Below are positions 1 to 8,465 of a stretch of 64,000 nucleotides of DNA, in pieces. The notes beneath the pieces are model-generated. The model worked only from the letters and a program-made list of their open reading frames with translations. It did not search any database and had not been told where the DNA came from. The position numbers and the translations under genes were made by a program. The stretch is taken from NCBI GenBank assembly GCA_016793095.1, contig JAEUJQ010000080.1:39168-103167 (forward strand). The letters are read 5' to 3'. The stretch comes from Myxococcaceae bacterium (GTDB lineage Bacteria > Myxococcota > Myxococcia > Myxococcales > Myxococcaceae). The number at the start of each line of letters is the position of its first letter. Position 1 is the stretch's first letter.

Positions 1-2538
1 GCCCGACTGGGTGTCCGCTCCGGCGAGGCAGGCCTGGCGGGTGTCGTTCGTGCAGCCGGGCGCGCTCACGAGGTTGAGGACCGCATCGAAGGTGGAGGCG
101 GTCACGGTCGCGCTCACCGTGGAGAGCGGCGGCACCGTGATGGCATAGACGAGGTCCGGCGAGCTCGTGGCCTGGACACATCGCGCGTTCAAGGAAGGGT
201 GCCAGTCGTAGTCGTTGACCGCTCCGGCGAGCGTCTCGCCTGGTCGCGTGATCGCGGCGGTGATCGGCGGGCCGGCGGTGCTGCAGGTCTCGTGGAGTGG
301 CAGCGGCACGAGGTCGATGCCGAGGTCGAGCTCCGTCGGGCCGGGGGTCACCTGGCGTTGGCGATCGACGATGAGGAAGACGTCTCGAGCCAGGGACGAG
401 GTGTTCTCCCAGGTCAGCACCGACGCGCCGCCCAGGAAGGCCGAGCGGCTCGCGAGGCACACCGCTGGCGTGGCCGCACAGGCAGAGGCTGGCGCCTCGA
501 TGAGGCTCACCGAGTGTCGGAACGGCGCAGTGGTGTGAACATCGAGCCGCGACAGGGGCGGGACGGACACACGGTAGACACGGTCTGCACCGTCTTCGAA
601 CGCGCACGTGGTTCCCTGCTGCGCGGGTCGGTAGTGATCGACGAAGCCTTCGAAGGACTCGCCGGGCAGCGTGCTGCTCGTCGCGACGGTGGACACGACG
701 GCCGAGCAGGTATCTCCCGCTGCGAGCACGGTCGGTGCGAGGCTGAGCGTGAGCGCGAAGGAGGCGCTGGTCGGAGAGAAGCTGTCCACCACGAGCGTGG
801 CCGGCTCGGGGGTCGTGGAGGTGTTGTCGTAGAGAATGGACGCGCTGCCGTTGCCAGGCAGGCCCGCAGCCGCGACGGCGCAGGGGCTCGAGGCGCTGCA
901 GGGTGAGCTGGTGACGACGGCGAGGGCAGGCTCGAACGCCGTGCCGCCATCGGCGAGGAAGGCGCTCACCGTCGCCGAGAGCCGGTGCCCCGCCGGGACG
1001 ACCACCGTGAATGCCCGATCCGGCCCGGCCGCGAGCGCGCAGCCCGGCCCGGTGCCGAAGTCGTCGTAGAAGCCTGCCATGGACTGCAGTGAGCCCCCCG
1101 CGTCGAGGAGCTCGGCGGCGGCGCAGAGATCTCCGGGCACGATGGGGATGGCGTCGAGGTCGAGGTCGAAGGTCTGAAGGGCGCCGGGTGGCGACGCGGT
1201 GTCGACGACGAGCCAGGCTGCGCGCGGCGCCGGCCCATCGTTGGGGGAGGTGAGGGTCTCGTCCTGCGCGGGGCCGCTGCGGTTGGCGCCCGCAAGGCAG
1301 GTCTGTGTCGTGGCGAGGCCCGGGAGGCACTGCTCCGTCAGTTGAAGCGAGGGGTCCCAGGCGCCCTGCGGGCTCGCTGTCGCCCGGAGCCGCATGCCCG
1401 GTGGCACGACGACCTGGTAGGCGCGGTCCGGCCCCCAGGTTCCGTCGGAGGCGCAGCCGGGCTGTCCGCTCCACTGGTAGTCGTCCGCGACGCCCGCCAG
1501 CGTCTGACCAGGCACCTGCGCTGGCAGCGAGAGGATCGGCGCGGTGACGCAGACGTCTCCGACCTCGCCACCGCCTGTTGCACCACCCGCAGAGCCACCC
1601 GCCGTCGCGCCGCCAGCGGAGCCACCCGCCGCCGCGCCACCAGCCGAACCACCGGCCGCCGTACCGCCAGCAGATCCGCCGCCGGGTGCGCCACCTGACG
1701 TCGCGCCGCCAGCGAAGCCACCGGCCGCCGGACCGCCAGCAGATCCGCCGCCGGGTGCGCCGCCTGACGAGCCACCTGCCGTCGCGCCGCCCGCGGAGCC
1801 ACCTCCCGCTCCGCCAGCGGCTCCACCCGCCGAGCCACCGGCCGCAGATCCGCCGCCAGGTGCGCCACCTGACGAGCCACCTGCCGTCGCGCCGCCAGCG
1901 GAGCCACCTGCCGCGCCGCCAGCGGCTCCACCTGCCGTCGCGCCGCCCGCGGAGCCACCCGCCGAGCCACCTGCCGTCGCACCACCCGCAGTTCCACCCG
2001 CGGAGCCACCTGCCGTCGCGCCGCCAGCGGAGCCACCGGCCGTCGTACCGCCCGCAGTTCCACCCGCCGAGCCACCGGCCGCCGTACCGCCCGCAATTCC
2101 ACCCGCCGAGCCACCCGCCGTCGCGCCGCCTGCGGTCCCTGCCGCCGAGCCACCTGCCGTCGCGCCGCCAGCGGCTCCACCTGCCGTCGCACCGCCCGCA
2201 CTTCCACCCGCCGAGCCACCTGCCGTCGCGCCGCCTGCGGTCCCTGCCGCCGAGCCACCCGCCGTCGCGCCGCCTGCGGTCCCTGCCGCCGAGCCACCCG
2301 CTGTCGCGCCGCCTGCGGTCCCACCCGCCGCGCCACCTGCCGTCCCGCCCGCGGTCCCACCCGCCGAGCCACCTGCCGTCGCACCGCCCGCCGTTCCACC
2401 CGCGGAGCCACCTGCCATCGCGCCACCAGCGGTCCCACCCGCCGAGCCGCCATCGGCACCTCCGGGCGGACTGCACGCCGCGAGTACCAGGAGGACGGCG
2501 GCCGGTCTCCAACGTGCCGTCGTCAGAAGTACTCCCAC
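1..2538 (-). CDS. Large PPC-repeat surface lipoprotein, C-terminus cut by window edge
   Basis: The frame is open from a GTG at 2538 to the left edge (at least 846 residues) and has no ATG. The first residues are a signal peptide ending in the lipobox LAAC, with the lipidated Cys at residue 22, so an envelope lipoprotein is expected. Residues about 23-328 are almost purely Gly/Ala/Ser/Thr (GGSAGGTAGG-type). After that come repeated modules of roughly 150 residues with the recurring motif TxxCLAGA, resembling pre-peptidase C-terminal (PPC-like) beta domains common in myxobacterial surface proteins. The start overlaps the stop of the upstream kelch lipoprotein by 16 bases, which supports the GTG choice and a shared transcript. 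No catalytic domain is visible; a surface binding or adhesive role is only inferred. Confidence 0.8.
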   Translation of the reverse strand, partial: MGVLLTTARWRPAAVLLVLAACSPPGGADGGSAGGTAGGAMAGGSAGGTAGGATAGGSAGGTAGGTAGGAAGGTAGGATAGGSAAGTAGGATAGGSAAGTAGGATAGGSAGGSAGGATAGGAAGGATAGGSAAGTAGGATAGGSAGGIAGGTAAGGSAGGTAGGTTAGGSAGGATAGGSAGGTAGGATAGGSAGGSAGGATAGGAAGGAAGGSAGGATAGGSSGGAPGGGSAAGGSAGGAAGGAGGGSAGGATAGGSSGGAPGGGSAGGPAAGGFAGGATSGGAPGGGSAGGTAAGGSAGGAAAGGSAGGATAGGSAGGATGGGEVGDVCVTAPILSLPAQVPGQTLAGVADDYQWSGQPGCASDGTWGPDRAYQVVVPPGMRLRATASPQGAWDPSLQLTEQCLPGLATTQTCLAGANRSGPAQDETLTSPNDGPAPRAAWLVVDTASPPGALQTFDLDLDAIPIVPGDLCAAAELLDAGGSLQSMAGFYDDFGTGPGCALAAGPDRAFTVVVPAGHRLSATVSAFLADGGTAFEPALAVVTSSPCSASSPCAVAAAGLPGNGSASILYDNTSTTPEPATLVVDSFSPTSASFALTLSLAPTVLAAGDTCSAVVSTVATSSTLPGESFEGFVDHYRPAQQGTTCAFEDGADRVYRVSVPPLSRLDVHTTAPFRHSVSLIEAPASACAATPAVCLASRSAFLGGASVLTWENTSSLARDVFLIVDRQRQVTPGPTELDLGIDLVPLPLHETCSTAGPPITAAITRPGETLAGAVNDYDWHPSLNARCVQATSSPDLVYAITVPPLSTVSATVTASTFDAVLNLVSAPGCTNDTRQACLAGADTQSG
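1558..2472 (-). repeat. Gly/Ala/Ser/Thr-coding low-complexity repeat
   Basis: About 0.9 kb of imperfect tandem repeats with a 9-base core coding GG[S/T/A] and a larger periodicity near 30 bases. It encodes an unstructured linker of about 300 residues between the lipid anchor and the folded domains of the lipoprotein. The repeat also keeps the antisense frames open, producing long false Pro-rich and Arg-rich reading frames. Such arrays are prone to copy-number change by slippage. Confidence 0.85.
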
Positions 2539-5500
2539 GTCTGAGCGACCACTCCCAGCACGTCGTACCCGAACAGCACCACGCGCCCCCGCGCCGAGTC
2601 CCACACGAGCGCGTGGCCGATCCGGGTGCCGGGGCCAGAGGCGGTCGACGCGGCCCACGTCGTGCCGTTCCACGTCCACAGGGTCTCGTAGTCGGTGCGG
2701 GGCGTCTGGCCGCCCATCAGCACCACCTGACCGCGCGCGCCGTCCCAGGCCATCGCCGCGTCGAAGAGCGGCGCCGGACCATCAGCAGCGGCCCGGGTCC
2801 AGGTGACGCCGTCGTACTCCCACGTGTCCGAGAAGACGATGCCTCGGTAACCGATGCCCCCGTACAGCACCACCCTTCCGCGCGCGGGGTCGTACGCCAG
2901 CTGGTGACTGAAGCGCGCCGCGGGGGCGGACGTCACCGTGCGCTTCGTCCACGTCGTGCCGTCCCACTCCCAGGTCTCGTCGAAGATGCCGTAGCCGTCG
3001 CGGCCGCCGAACAGCACCACCCGCTCCCGCGCCGAGTCCCAGACGAGCGCGTGGCTGTGACGCGGTGAGGGCCCCGCCGCCGCCCGCTGCGTCCACGCGG
3101 CGCCGTCGTAGGTCCAGGTGTCGCCTTTGTAGCGCGCGAGGTACGGCCAGTCCTCGAGGCCGCCGAACAGCACCGTGACGCCCCTCGTGGCGTCGAAGGC
3201 CATCGCGTGGTGTTGCCGCAGCGACGGCCCGGCGATGGCGCGCTGAGTCCACCCCCCGCCGTTCCATTCCCAGGTGTCGCCGAGCGGGTCGTTGCCCTGC
3301 TGGGCTGAGCCTCCGAACAGCACCGTGCGGCTCCGCGCCGAGTCATAGGCGAGCGCATGATCGTACCGTCGCGTCGGCGCTCCGGTGGAGGTGCGTCGTG
3401 CCCAGGCTGCGCCGTCGAACTCCCAGACGTCCTCGAGCTCGAAGCTCGAGTAGCCGCCGATCAGCACCAGCCGCGAGCGAACCGGGTCGAACGCCATCGC
3501 GGCCTCGCGCCGGAAGGTGGGGCCTGAGATCCCCAGATCAGTCCAGGTGGTGCCGTTCCAGGCCCAGGTGTCCTGCTGGTTCCCCGAGTTGAACCCGCCG
3601 TGGAGGATGAGGCGGTTGCTCGTGCCGTCCCAGGCCATGGCGTGGGCGAAGCGCGTCGGGCCGGTGCTGTGTCGCAGGGTCCACGTGGTGCCGTCCCACT
3701 CCCAGGTGTCCCGGAGGATGCCGGTGGTGAAGCTCTCGCCAGCGAAGAGCACCACCCGCTGCCGAACGGGATCCCACGCCATCGCGTGGTTGTGTCGCGC
3801 CTGCGGCCCGGCCACGACCCGCTGCACCCAGACCGTCCCGTCCCACTCCCAGGTGTCTGCCACGTCGACGCCGCTGGCGTAGCCACCGAAGAGCACGACA
3901 CGGTTGCGCACAGGATCGAAGGCCATCGCGTGCATGGTCCGCGCGGACGGTGAGGTGGCCGGAGCCCGCTGCGCCCAGGCCGTGCCGTTCCACTCCCACG
4001 TGTCGCCGAGCGCAGTGGTGCCGAAGCCTCCGAAGAGCACGAGGCGGGAGCGGGTCGCGTCCCACACCATGGCGCCGTTCTGCCGGTTCGGCGGCGACGC
4101 AGCGAGGGACTTGTCGAGCGACGCGCCGTCCCAGTGCCAGAGCGCGTTGGGCGTGCCTCCACCGAAGGCCGCCACTCTGTTCCGGGTGCCGTCCCATGCG
4201 GCCGGGTGGTACGCGAACCCCTGCGCGGTGCGGAGCAGCCAGGCGCCGGCGCCTGAGGCCGCGCCCACGGTCCACGTATGGGTCGCCTCGGTGGCGTCGG
4301 GGTTGCCGGCGAGATCCTTCGCGCGCACCCGGAACACGTGGGAGCCCGGCGTCAGCCCCGAGATCGGCCGGGGCGAGTCGCAGGGCACGAAGACCGCCGG
4401 GGTGCCGAACTCTGCGCCGTCGAGGCTGCACTCGAAGGTGCTGGCCTCGGTCGCGGTGAAGCTGAAGGTGACGTTGCCGGGGCTGCCGTTGGGCGGGGTC
4501 GAGGTGAAGGTGGTGTTGGGCGCGGTGAGATCGACCGTGAAGAGCCGCGACGCGGGAGGCGACGTCAGGTTGCCCAGGGCGTCCCGCGCGCGCACGGAGA
4601 AGGTGTGGCTGCCCGCCGCGAGGCCGGTGCGCGTGACGAGCGGTGTGCAGCCGGCGAAGGCGGCGCCATCGAGGCTGCACTCGAAGGTGACCGGGGCCTC
4701 GCTCGCGTCGAAGAAGAAGTCGGCGCTGGTGACCCTGATGAAGGCGGCGGGCGCCGTGGTGAACGAGACCGCGGGCCCGGTCGTGTCCACGCGCCAGGTG
4801 TGTGTCGCGGGCGTGGGGTCGAGGTTGCCGGCGGCGTCGCGCGCGCGCGCTTCGAAGGTGTGCGGCCCGTCGCTCAACCCCGTGAGGTTCACCGGCGAGG
4901 TGCAGGCCGTGAACGGGGCCCCGTCGAACCGGCACTCGAAGGTCGCGGGGGCGTCGTTGGACCACAGGCTGAAGGAGGCGGTGGTGGCGGTGGTGGCCGC
5001 GGGCGGCGAGGCGAGGAAGCCCGTGTCCGGCGCGGTGAGATCGACCGTCCAGGTGAAGACCGTCGGCGAGAGATCGGCGTTGCCGGCCAGATCGGTCGCG
5101 CGTGAGGTGAAGCTGTGCGGGCCCTCGAGCAGGCCCGTGTAGACGACGTCGGCGGGGCAGGGCGCGAGCGCGGCGCCGTCGAGGGCGCAGTGCCAGGTCA
5201 CGAACTCCGTCGCGGCCTGGACGAAGAGGGCGGTCGGCGAGGAGGTGATCGGCGACGGTCCGGTGGCCAGCGTGCCGTTCGGCGCGGTGCGATCCACCGT
5301 CCACGCGAAGAGCGCCGGCGTCGGGTCGGGGGTGGTCGCCGAGTCCACGGCGCGCACGCTGAGCACGTGCGGAGCGTCGCTCAGGTTGGCGAGCGCCAGG
5401 GGCGAGGTGCAGGCGGTGAACGGGGCGGAGTCGAGGCTGCACTCGAAGGTGGCGCTGGGGTCATCGCTGGTGAACGCGAAGGTGTTGGGGTTGAGGTTCG

Positions 5501-5690
5501 AGGACGCCGGCGGGGTCGAGACGAACGACGTGTCGGGGGGTGGGAAGGCCGCGGTGCCGTCGTCGTCGATGTGGCCCATCGCGCGGGCCGCGGGCGCAGC
5601 GGGCGCCGGCTCCACGTCAGTCACGGGCGTACAGGCCGCCAGGAAGGCGAGCGTGAGGGCGAGGAGCAGTCTCGGGAGCGCGCCGCTCAT
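2523..5690 (-). CDS. Ig-like/kelch-repeat surface lipoprotein
   Basis: This 1055-residue protein starts with a signal peptide and lipobox LAAC (Cys20). Residues about 50-490 hold five repeats of an Ig-like module with the signature TFECSLDGAxF and ending in DxAGNxDPTPA. Residues about 500-1055 hold twelve kelch-type repeats with the pattern RVVLFGG and DTWEWDGTTW, enough for about two beta-propellers. No active-site residues are recognisable, so it is probably a surface binding protein. Its ATG overlaps the TGA of the multiheme cytochrome by four bases (ATGA), and the downstream PPC lipoprotein overlaps its stop, so the three genes look like one operon. Confidence 0.85.
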   Translation of the reverse strand: MSGALPRLLLALTLAFLAACTPVTDVEPAPAAPAARAMGHIDDDGTAAFPPPDTSFVSTPPASSNLNPNTFAFTSDDPSATFECSLDSAPFTACTSPLALANLSDAPHVLSVRAVDSATTPDPTPALFAWTVDRTAPNGTLATGPSPITSSPTALFVQAATEFVTWHCALDGAALAPCPADVVYTGLLEGPHSFTSRATDLAGNADLSPTVFTWTVDLTAPDTGFLASPPAATTATTASFSLWSNDAPATFECRFDGAPFTACTSPVNLTGLSDGPHTFEARARDAAGNLDPTPATHTWRVDTTGPAVSFTTAPAAFIRVTSADFFFDASEAPVTFECSLDGAAFAGCTPLVTRTGLAAGSHTFSVRARDALGNLTSPPASRLFTVDLTAPNTTFTSTPPNGSPGNVTFSFTATEASTFECSLDGAEFGTPAVFVPCDSPRPISGLTPGSHVFRVRAKDLAGNPDATEATHTWTVGAASGAGAWLLRTAQGFAYHPAAWDGTRNRVAAFGGGTPNALWHWDGASLDKSLAASPPNRQNGAMVWDATRSRLVLFGGFGTTALGDTWEWNGTAWAQRAPATSPSARTMHAMAFDPVRNRVVLFGGYASGVDVADTWEWDGTVWVQRVVAGPQARHNHAMAWDPVRQRVVLFAGESFTTGILRDTWEWDGTTWTLRHSTGPTRFAHAMAWDGTSNRLILHGGFNSGNQQDTWAWNGTTWTDLGISGPTFRREAAMAFDPVRSRLVLIGGYSSFELEDVWEFDGAAWARRTSTGAPTRRYDHALAYDSARSRTVLFGGSAQQGNDPLGDTWEWNGGGWTQRAIAGPSLRQHHAMAFDATRGVTVLFGGLEDWPYLARYKGDTWTYDGAAWTQRAAAGPSPRHSHALVWDSARERVVLFGGRDGYGIFDETWEWDGTTWTKRTVTSAPAARFSHQLAYDPARGRVVLYGGIGYRGIVFSDTWEYDGVTWTRAAADGPAPLFDAAMAWDGARGQVVLMGGQTPRTDYETLWTWNGTTWAASTASGPGTRIGHALVWDSARGRVVLFGYDVLGVVAQTWEYF

Positions 5691-7612
5691 GGGTCATCTC
5701 CCGAGGGGGGCTCATACGGCCAGCCGCCCATCGCGTTGCCGTGGCACACCACGTAGCAGGCCCGCTGCTTCGAGGTGACGTCGAAGGCCCAGACCGGCTT
5801 GATGCCGCCGCCGAAGGGCAGCAGATCGGGCGAGAAGCTGACGAGGTGCGTGTTCACGTCGTCTGGTGGGCGCTCGAACTCCAGCGTCACGCCGGTGGGG
5901 TAGCTGATGCGGTAGATCGTGTTCGGCGCCGCGACGTTCGAGTGCACGTTGAAGTGGCAGTTCTTGCACGACGCCCGCCCCTTCGAGGCCTTGTCGTCGA
6001 GGTGGTACCAGTGGAGGTTCTCGCGGCCCTGGAAGAAGTCCTCGTAGAAGTTCGTGCGTGCGCCGTCGGCCCAGCGGCGGCTCATGAGCCGGGTCTGATC
6101 GTGGCAGAGGAAGCAGAGGGCGTAGTTGTTGGCGTTGAAGGACGACGGGTTGTCGTTCTGCAACCAGGTGCCGATGAAGTTCGCCCGGAGCAGCGCGCGG
6201 TTGGTGGAGCCGTGGGGGCCCGAGATGCCGGCCGCGGGAGTGACGCGCCCGCGGGTGCCAGCCGTGGCGTTGCTGGCGTGGCAATCGGCGCACGTGATGG
6301 TGTCGTTCGGCGTCAGCCCGGCAGAGGAGAGCTGCGCGGCGAGGTTGGCTGACTTGTTCCGCCCGGGCGCCGCCACGGGATGGAAGGCGGAGTTGCCCGG
6401 GTCGAACTCACGGCGCTTGTCCGACGGCGTCAGCCCGCTCTGCGTCACGCCGGGGATGACGCTGGTGACGGTGCTGCTGTGACAGCGGAAGCACACCTCG
6501 TGCATCGCGATCTGACCCTGGCCCGCCACGTCGTCGACGAGGCCGGCGTCGATGCCGACTCCGCGCATGCCCTTCAGGCGATTGGCTGCGGTGGCGCGGT
6601 GGGGGTTATGGCAGTCGGCGCACTCGACGTGCGCGGTGGTGTTCAGCACCGGCTCGGCGGCGCCGGCGAGCGGGAAGACGGGCTCGTGCGCGGCCTGGCC
6701 AGCGACCGGGTGGCGGTACGCCTTGGCGAACTCGGCCTCGATGTTGGCGGCGATGCCCCCCGACGCTGCGGCGGTGTGGCAGCGGTAGCAGGTGCGCTCG
6801 AGGGTCGGCAGGCCGGCGAGCGCCCCTTCGCGCAGCAGCCGCGGGCTGCCAGCGGGTGCGTTGTGCGGGGCATGGCAGTTGAGGCACGAGAGGTTGGCCA
6901 CGGTGCGGGTGTCGCCGGGCGCGACCTTCGTGGACGTCTGGTGGCTGCTGCCGGTCCAGCCGGGCTTGTCATGGCAGCGCAGGCAGAGCGTGCCGTTCGT
7001 CGTGGAGACACGGACGAACTTCGGGTTCGCGGTGGTGTGAGGGTCGTGACAGGAGGTGCACTGCACGGCGTCGCCGCGGCCGGTGCCGGTGCCGGAGCGC
7101 AGCAGGTTGCCGGCGATGGTTGGATCGGTGAGCTCACGATCGGGCCCCGCGTCGTAGGTGAAGCCGACGGGGTGATCGTTCCTCAGATCCGTGCCGAGGA
7201 GCCGCGGGCCCGCTGGCATGAGGTTCGTGCCCGACGTGCCGTCCATGGTGAGGTTGACGGGCCCCCCGTCGAGGTTGTCGAGCCTGCCGAGGTGCACGGT
7301 GCCGTCGTGGCACGAGAGGCACAAGGGAGTGGTACCTCCAGGCGTCGGGGGCGGCGTGCACTGCAGCGTCGTGCTCGAGTACGGGGTCCACGGGGCCACG
7401 GAGGCCTGGTGGTTCCACAACGGCCGGCTCATGAAGGTGTCGTGCGGGCTGTGGCAGAACGTGCAGATCTCAGCCGTCTGCTGGGTCCGGACGGGGAACA
7501 ACCCGGTCTGGCCGAGGTTGTGGCGGGTGGTTGAAACCTGGGCCCACCCGACCCCGGACGACGCGAGGAGGAGGACGGCGAAAGGTCGAAGCACCTCTCG
7601 ATCAAGGGACAT
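5687..7612 (-). CDS. Periplasmic/outer-surface multiheme cytochrome c (about 12 hemes)
   Basis: This 641-residue exported protein has eleven CxxCH heme-binding motifs (for example CTFCH, CLSCH, CLRCH, CFRCH, CKNCH) and a twelfth near the C-terminus, CYVVCH, with the less usual CX3CH spacing. Several are followed by SPH, DPH, APH or NPH, the pattern of doubled-CXXCH domains that fold around paired hemes. The ATG at 7612 is preferred over an upstream TTG because it places the signal peptide at the N-terminus (cleavage near WAQ). Proteins of this family carry electrons in the periplasm or across the cell surface. The downstream Ig/kelch lipoprotein is translationally coupled, suggesting that both act in one surface complex. 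No quinol-oxidising partner is seen nearby. Confidence 0.9.
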   Translation of the reverse strand: MSLDREVLRPFAVLLLASSGVGWAQVSTTRHNLGQTGLFPVRTQQTAEICTFCHSPHDTFMSRPLWNHQASVAPWTPYSSTTLQCTPPPTPGGTTPLCLSCHDGTVHLGRLDNLDGGPVNLTMDGTSGTNLMPAGPRLLGTDLRNDHPVGFTYDAGPDRELTDPTIAGNLLRSGTGTGRGDAVQCTSCHDPHTTANPKFVRVSTTNGTLCLRCHDKPGWTGSSHQTSTKVAPGDTRTVANLSCLNCHAPHNAPAGSPRLLREGALAGLPTLERTCYRCHTAAASGGIAANIEAEFAKAYRHPVAGQAAHEPVFPLAGAAEPVLNTTAHVECADCHNPHRATAANRLKGMRGVGIDAGLVDDVAGQGQIAMHEVCFRCHSSTVTSVIPGVTQSGLTPSDKRREFDPGNSAFHPVAAPGRNKSANLAAQLSSAGLTPNDTITCADCHASNATAGTRGRVTPAAGISGPHGSTNRALLRANFIGTWLQNDNPSSFNANNYALCFLCHDQTRLMSRRWADGARTNFYEDFFQGRENLHWYHLDDKASKGRASCKNCHFNVHSNVAAPNTIYRISYPTGVTLEFERPPDDVNTHLVSFSPDLLPFGGGIKPVWAFDVTSKQRACYVVCHGNAMGGWPYEPPSGDDP

Positions 7613-7680
7613 GTGGGCGTGTGCGTGCAAGGGGGCAACCGCACCCGTTGACGCGGCTCAACCGGGCCTGTCCTGCCTCG

Positions 7681-8415
7681 CTACTCCTGGGTGAACCAGG
7701 TGCACCGCCGGTTGACGCAGCCGCAGAAGGTGGGGGCGTCGTGCTGCACGTAGACGAGCAGATCCACGCCGCCGCGGCGGTACCAGGCATGGCAGGAGTT
7801 GCCTGGCCCCTCGCAGTCGCCGTCGTCGCGGCAGGCGCCGAGGCTCCACTTCTCGACGCGCACGCGGAAGCGGGTGGGGCGGTAGACGGCGTCTTTCGTC
7901 GAGTAGTGGGGCGTGGGGACGCAGCGGGGACCGTCCTTGCAGAAGGGCCCGTCAGCCTCGTTCACGGTGATCGTGACGTGCAGCTCGGCGTCGCCGGCGC
8001 CGACCTTCGCAGCGGCGAGCTCGAGCTGCACCGCGATGGACTCGAGAGAGCCCGCGCAGAGGTTGACGGAGAACGCCAGGCAGGCTCCGTCAGCGACGCC
8101 GGGGCACTTGTGCCCGCTGAAGAGGCCCGAGTTCCCCATGGTGAGCTCCACGAGCGGGGCTTCGTCGCCCAGCAGGCGCCAGAGCTCGACGCCTTCGCTC
8201 CGGGTCATCGGCCGGCCGGCGCGGTGGAGGATGATCGTTCGCGGAGGCGCGGTGGCGATCTCGAACCTGCGGAACGCGGGCGGCAACGCGTTGAGCAGCG
8301 TGCCGGCGCGGGCGCGGTCGAGGCAGGCCTGGTTCACCGCGGGCTCGGCCGGGGCCAGCTCCGCAGGGGCAGGCGCCGTGGTGCGGCAGGCGGCGACGAG
8401 CAGCAGCGCGGGCAT
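7681..8415 (-). CDS. Cys-containing lipoprotein of unknown function
   Basis: The 244-residue product has a very short N-terminus followed by a lipobox VAAC (Cys10). The signal peptide would be unusually short from the ATG, so initiation at a non-ATG codon a little upstream (such as the CTG at 8433) is possible. The mature part is Cys-rich, especially the last 60 residues, which suggests disulphides in the periplasm or outside. No known domain is recognised. It lies between the cytochrome and the rhomboid gene in the same orientation. Confidence 0.7.
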   Translation of the reverse strand: MPALLLVAACRTTAPAPAELAPAEPAVNQACLDRARAGTLLNALPPAFRRFEIATAPPRTIILHRAGRPMTRSEGVELWRLLGDEAPLVELTMGNSGLFSGHKCPGVADGACLAFSVNLCAGSLESIAVQLELAAAKVGAGDAELHVTITVNEADGPFCKDGPRCVPTPHYSTKDAVYRPTRFRVRVEKWSLGACRDDGDCEGPGNSCHAWYRRGGVDLLVYVQHDAPTFCGCVNRRCTWFTQE

Positions 8416-8465
8416 GAGGCGCCTGGCGCACAGCCTGTGGTCGCCAGCCGCGGGGGTCGATGGAG

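Noticed and set aside
1544..3068. Long plus-strand Pro-rich and Arg/His-rich reading frames
   Set aside because: They mirror the Gly/Ala/Ser/Thr repeat of the minus-strand lipoprotein, have no ribosome site and no globular domain.
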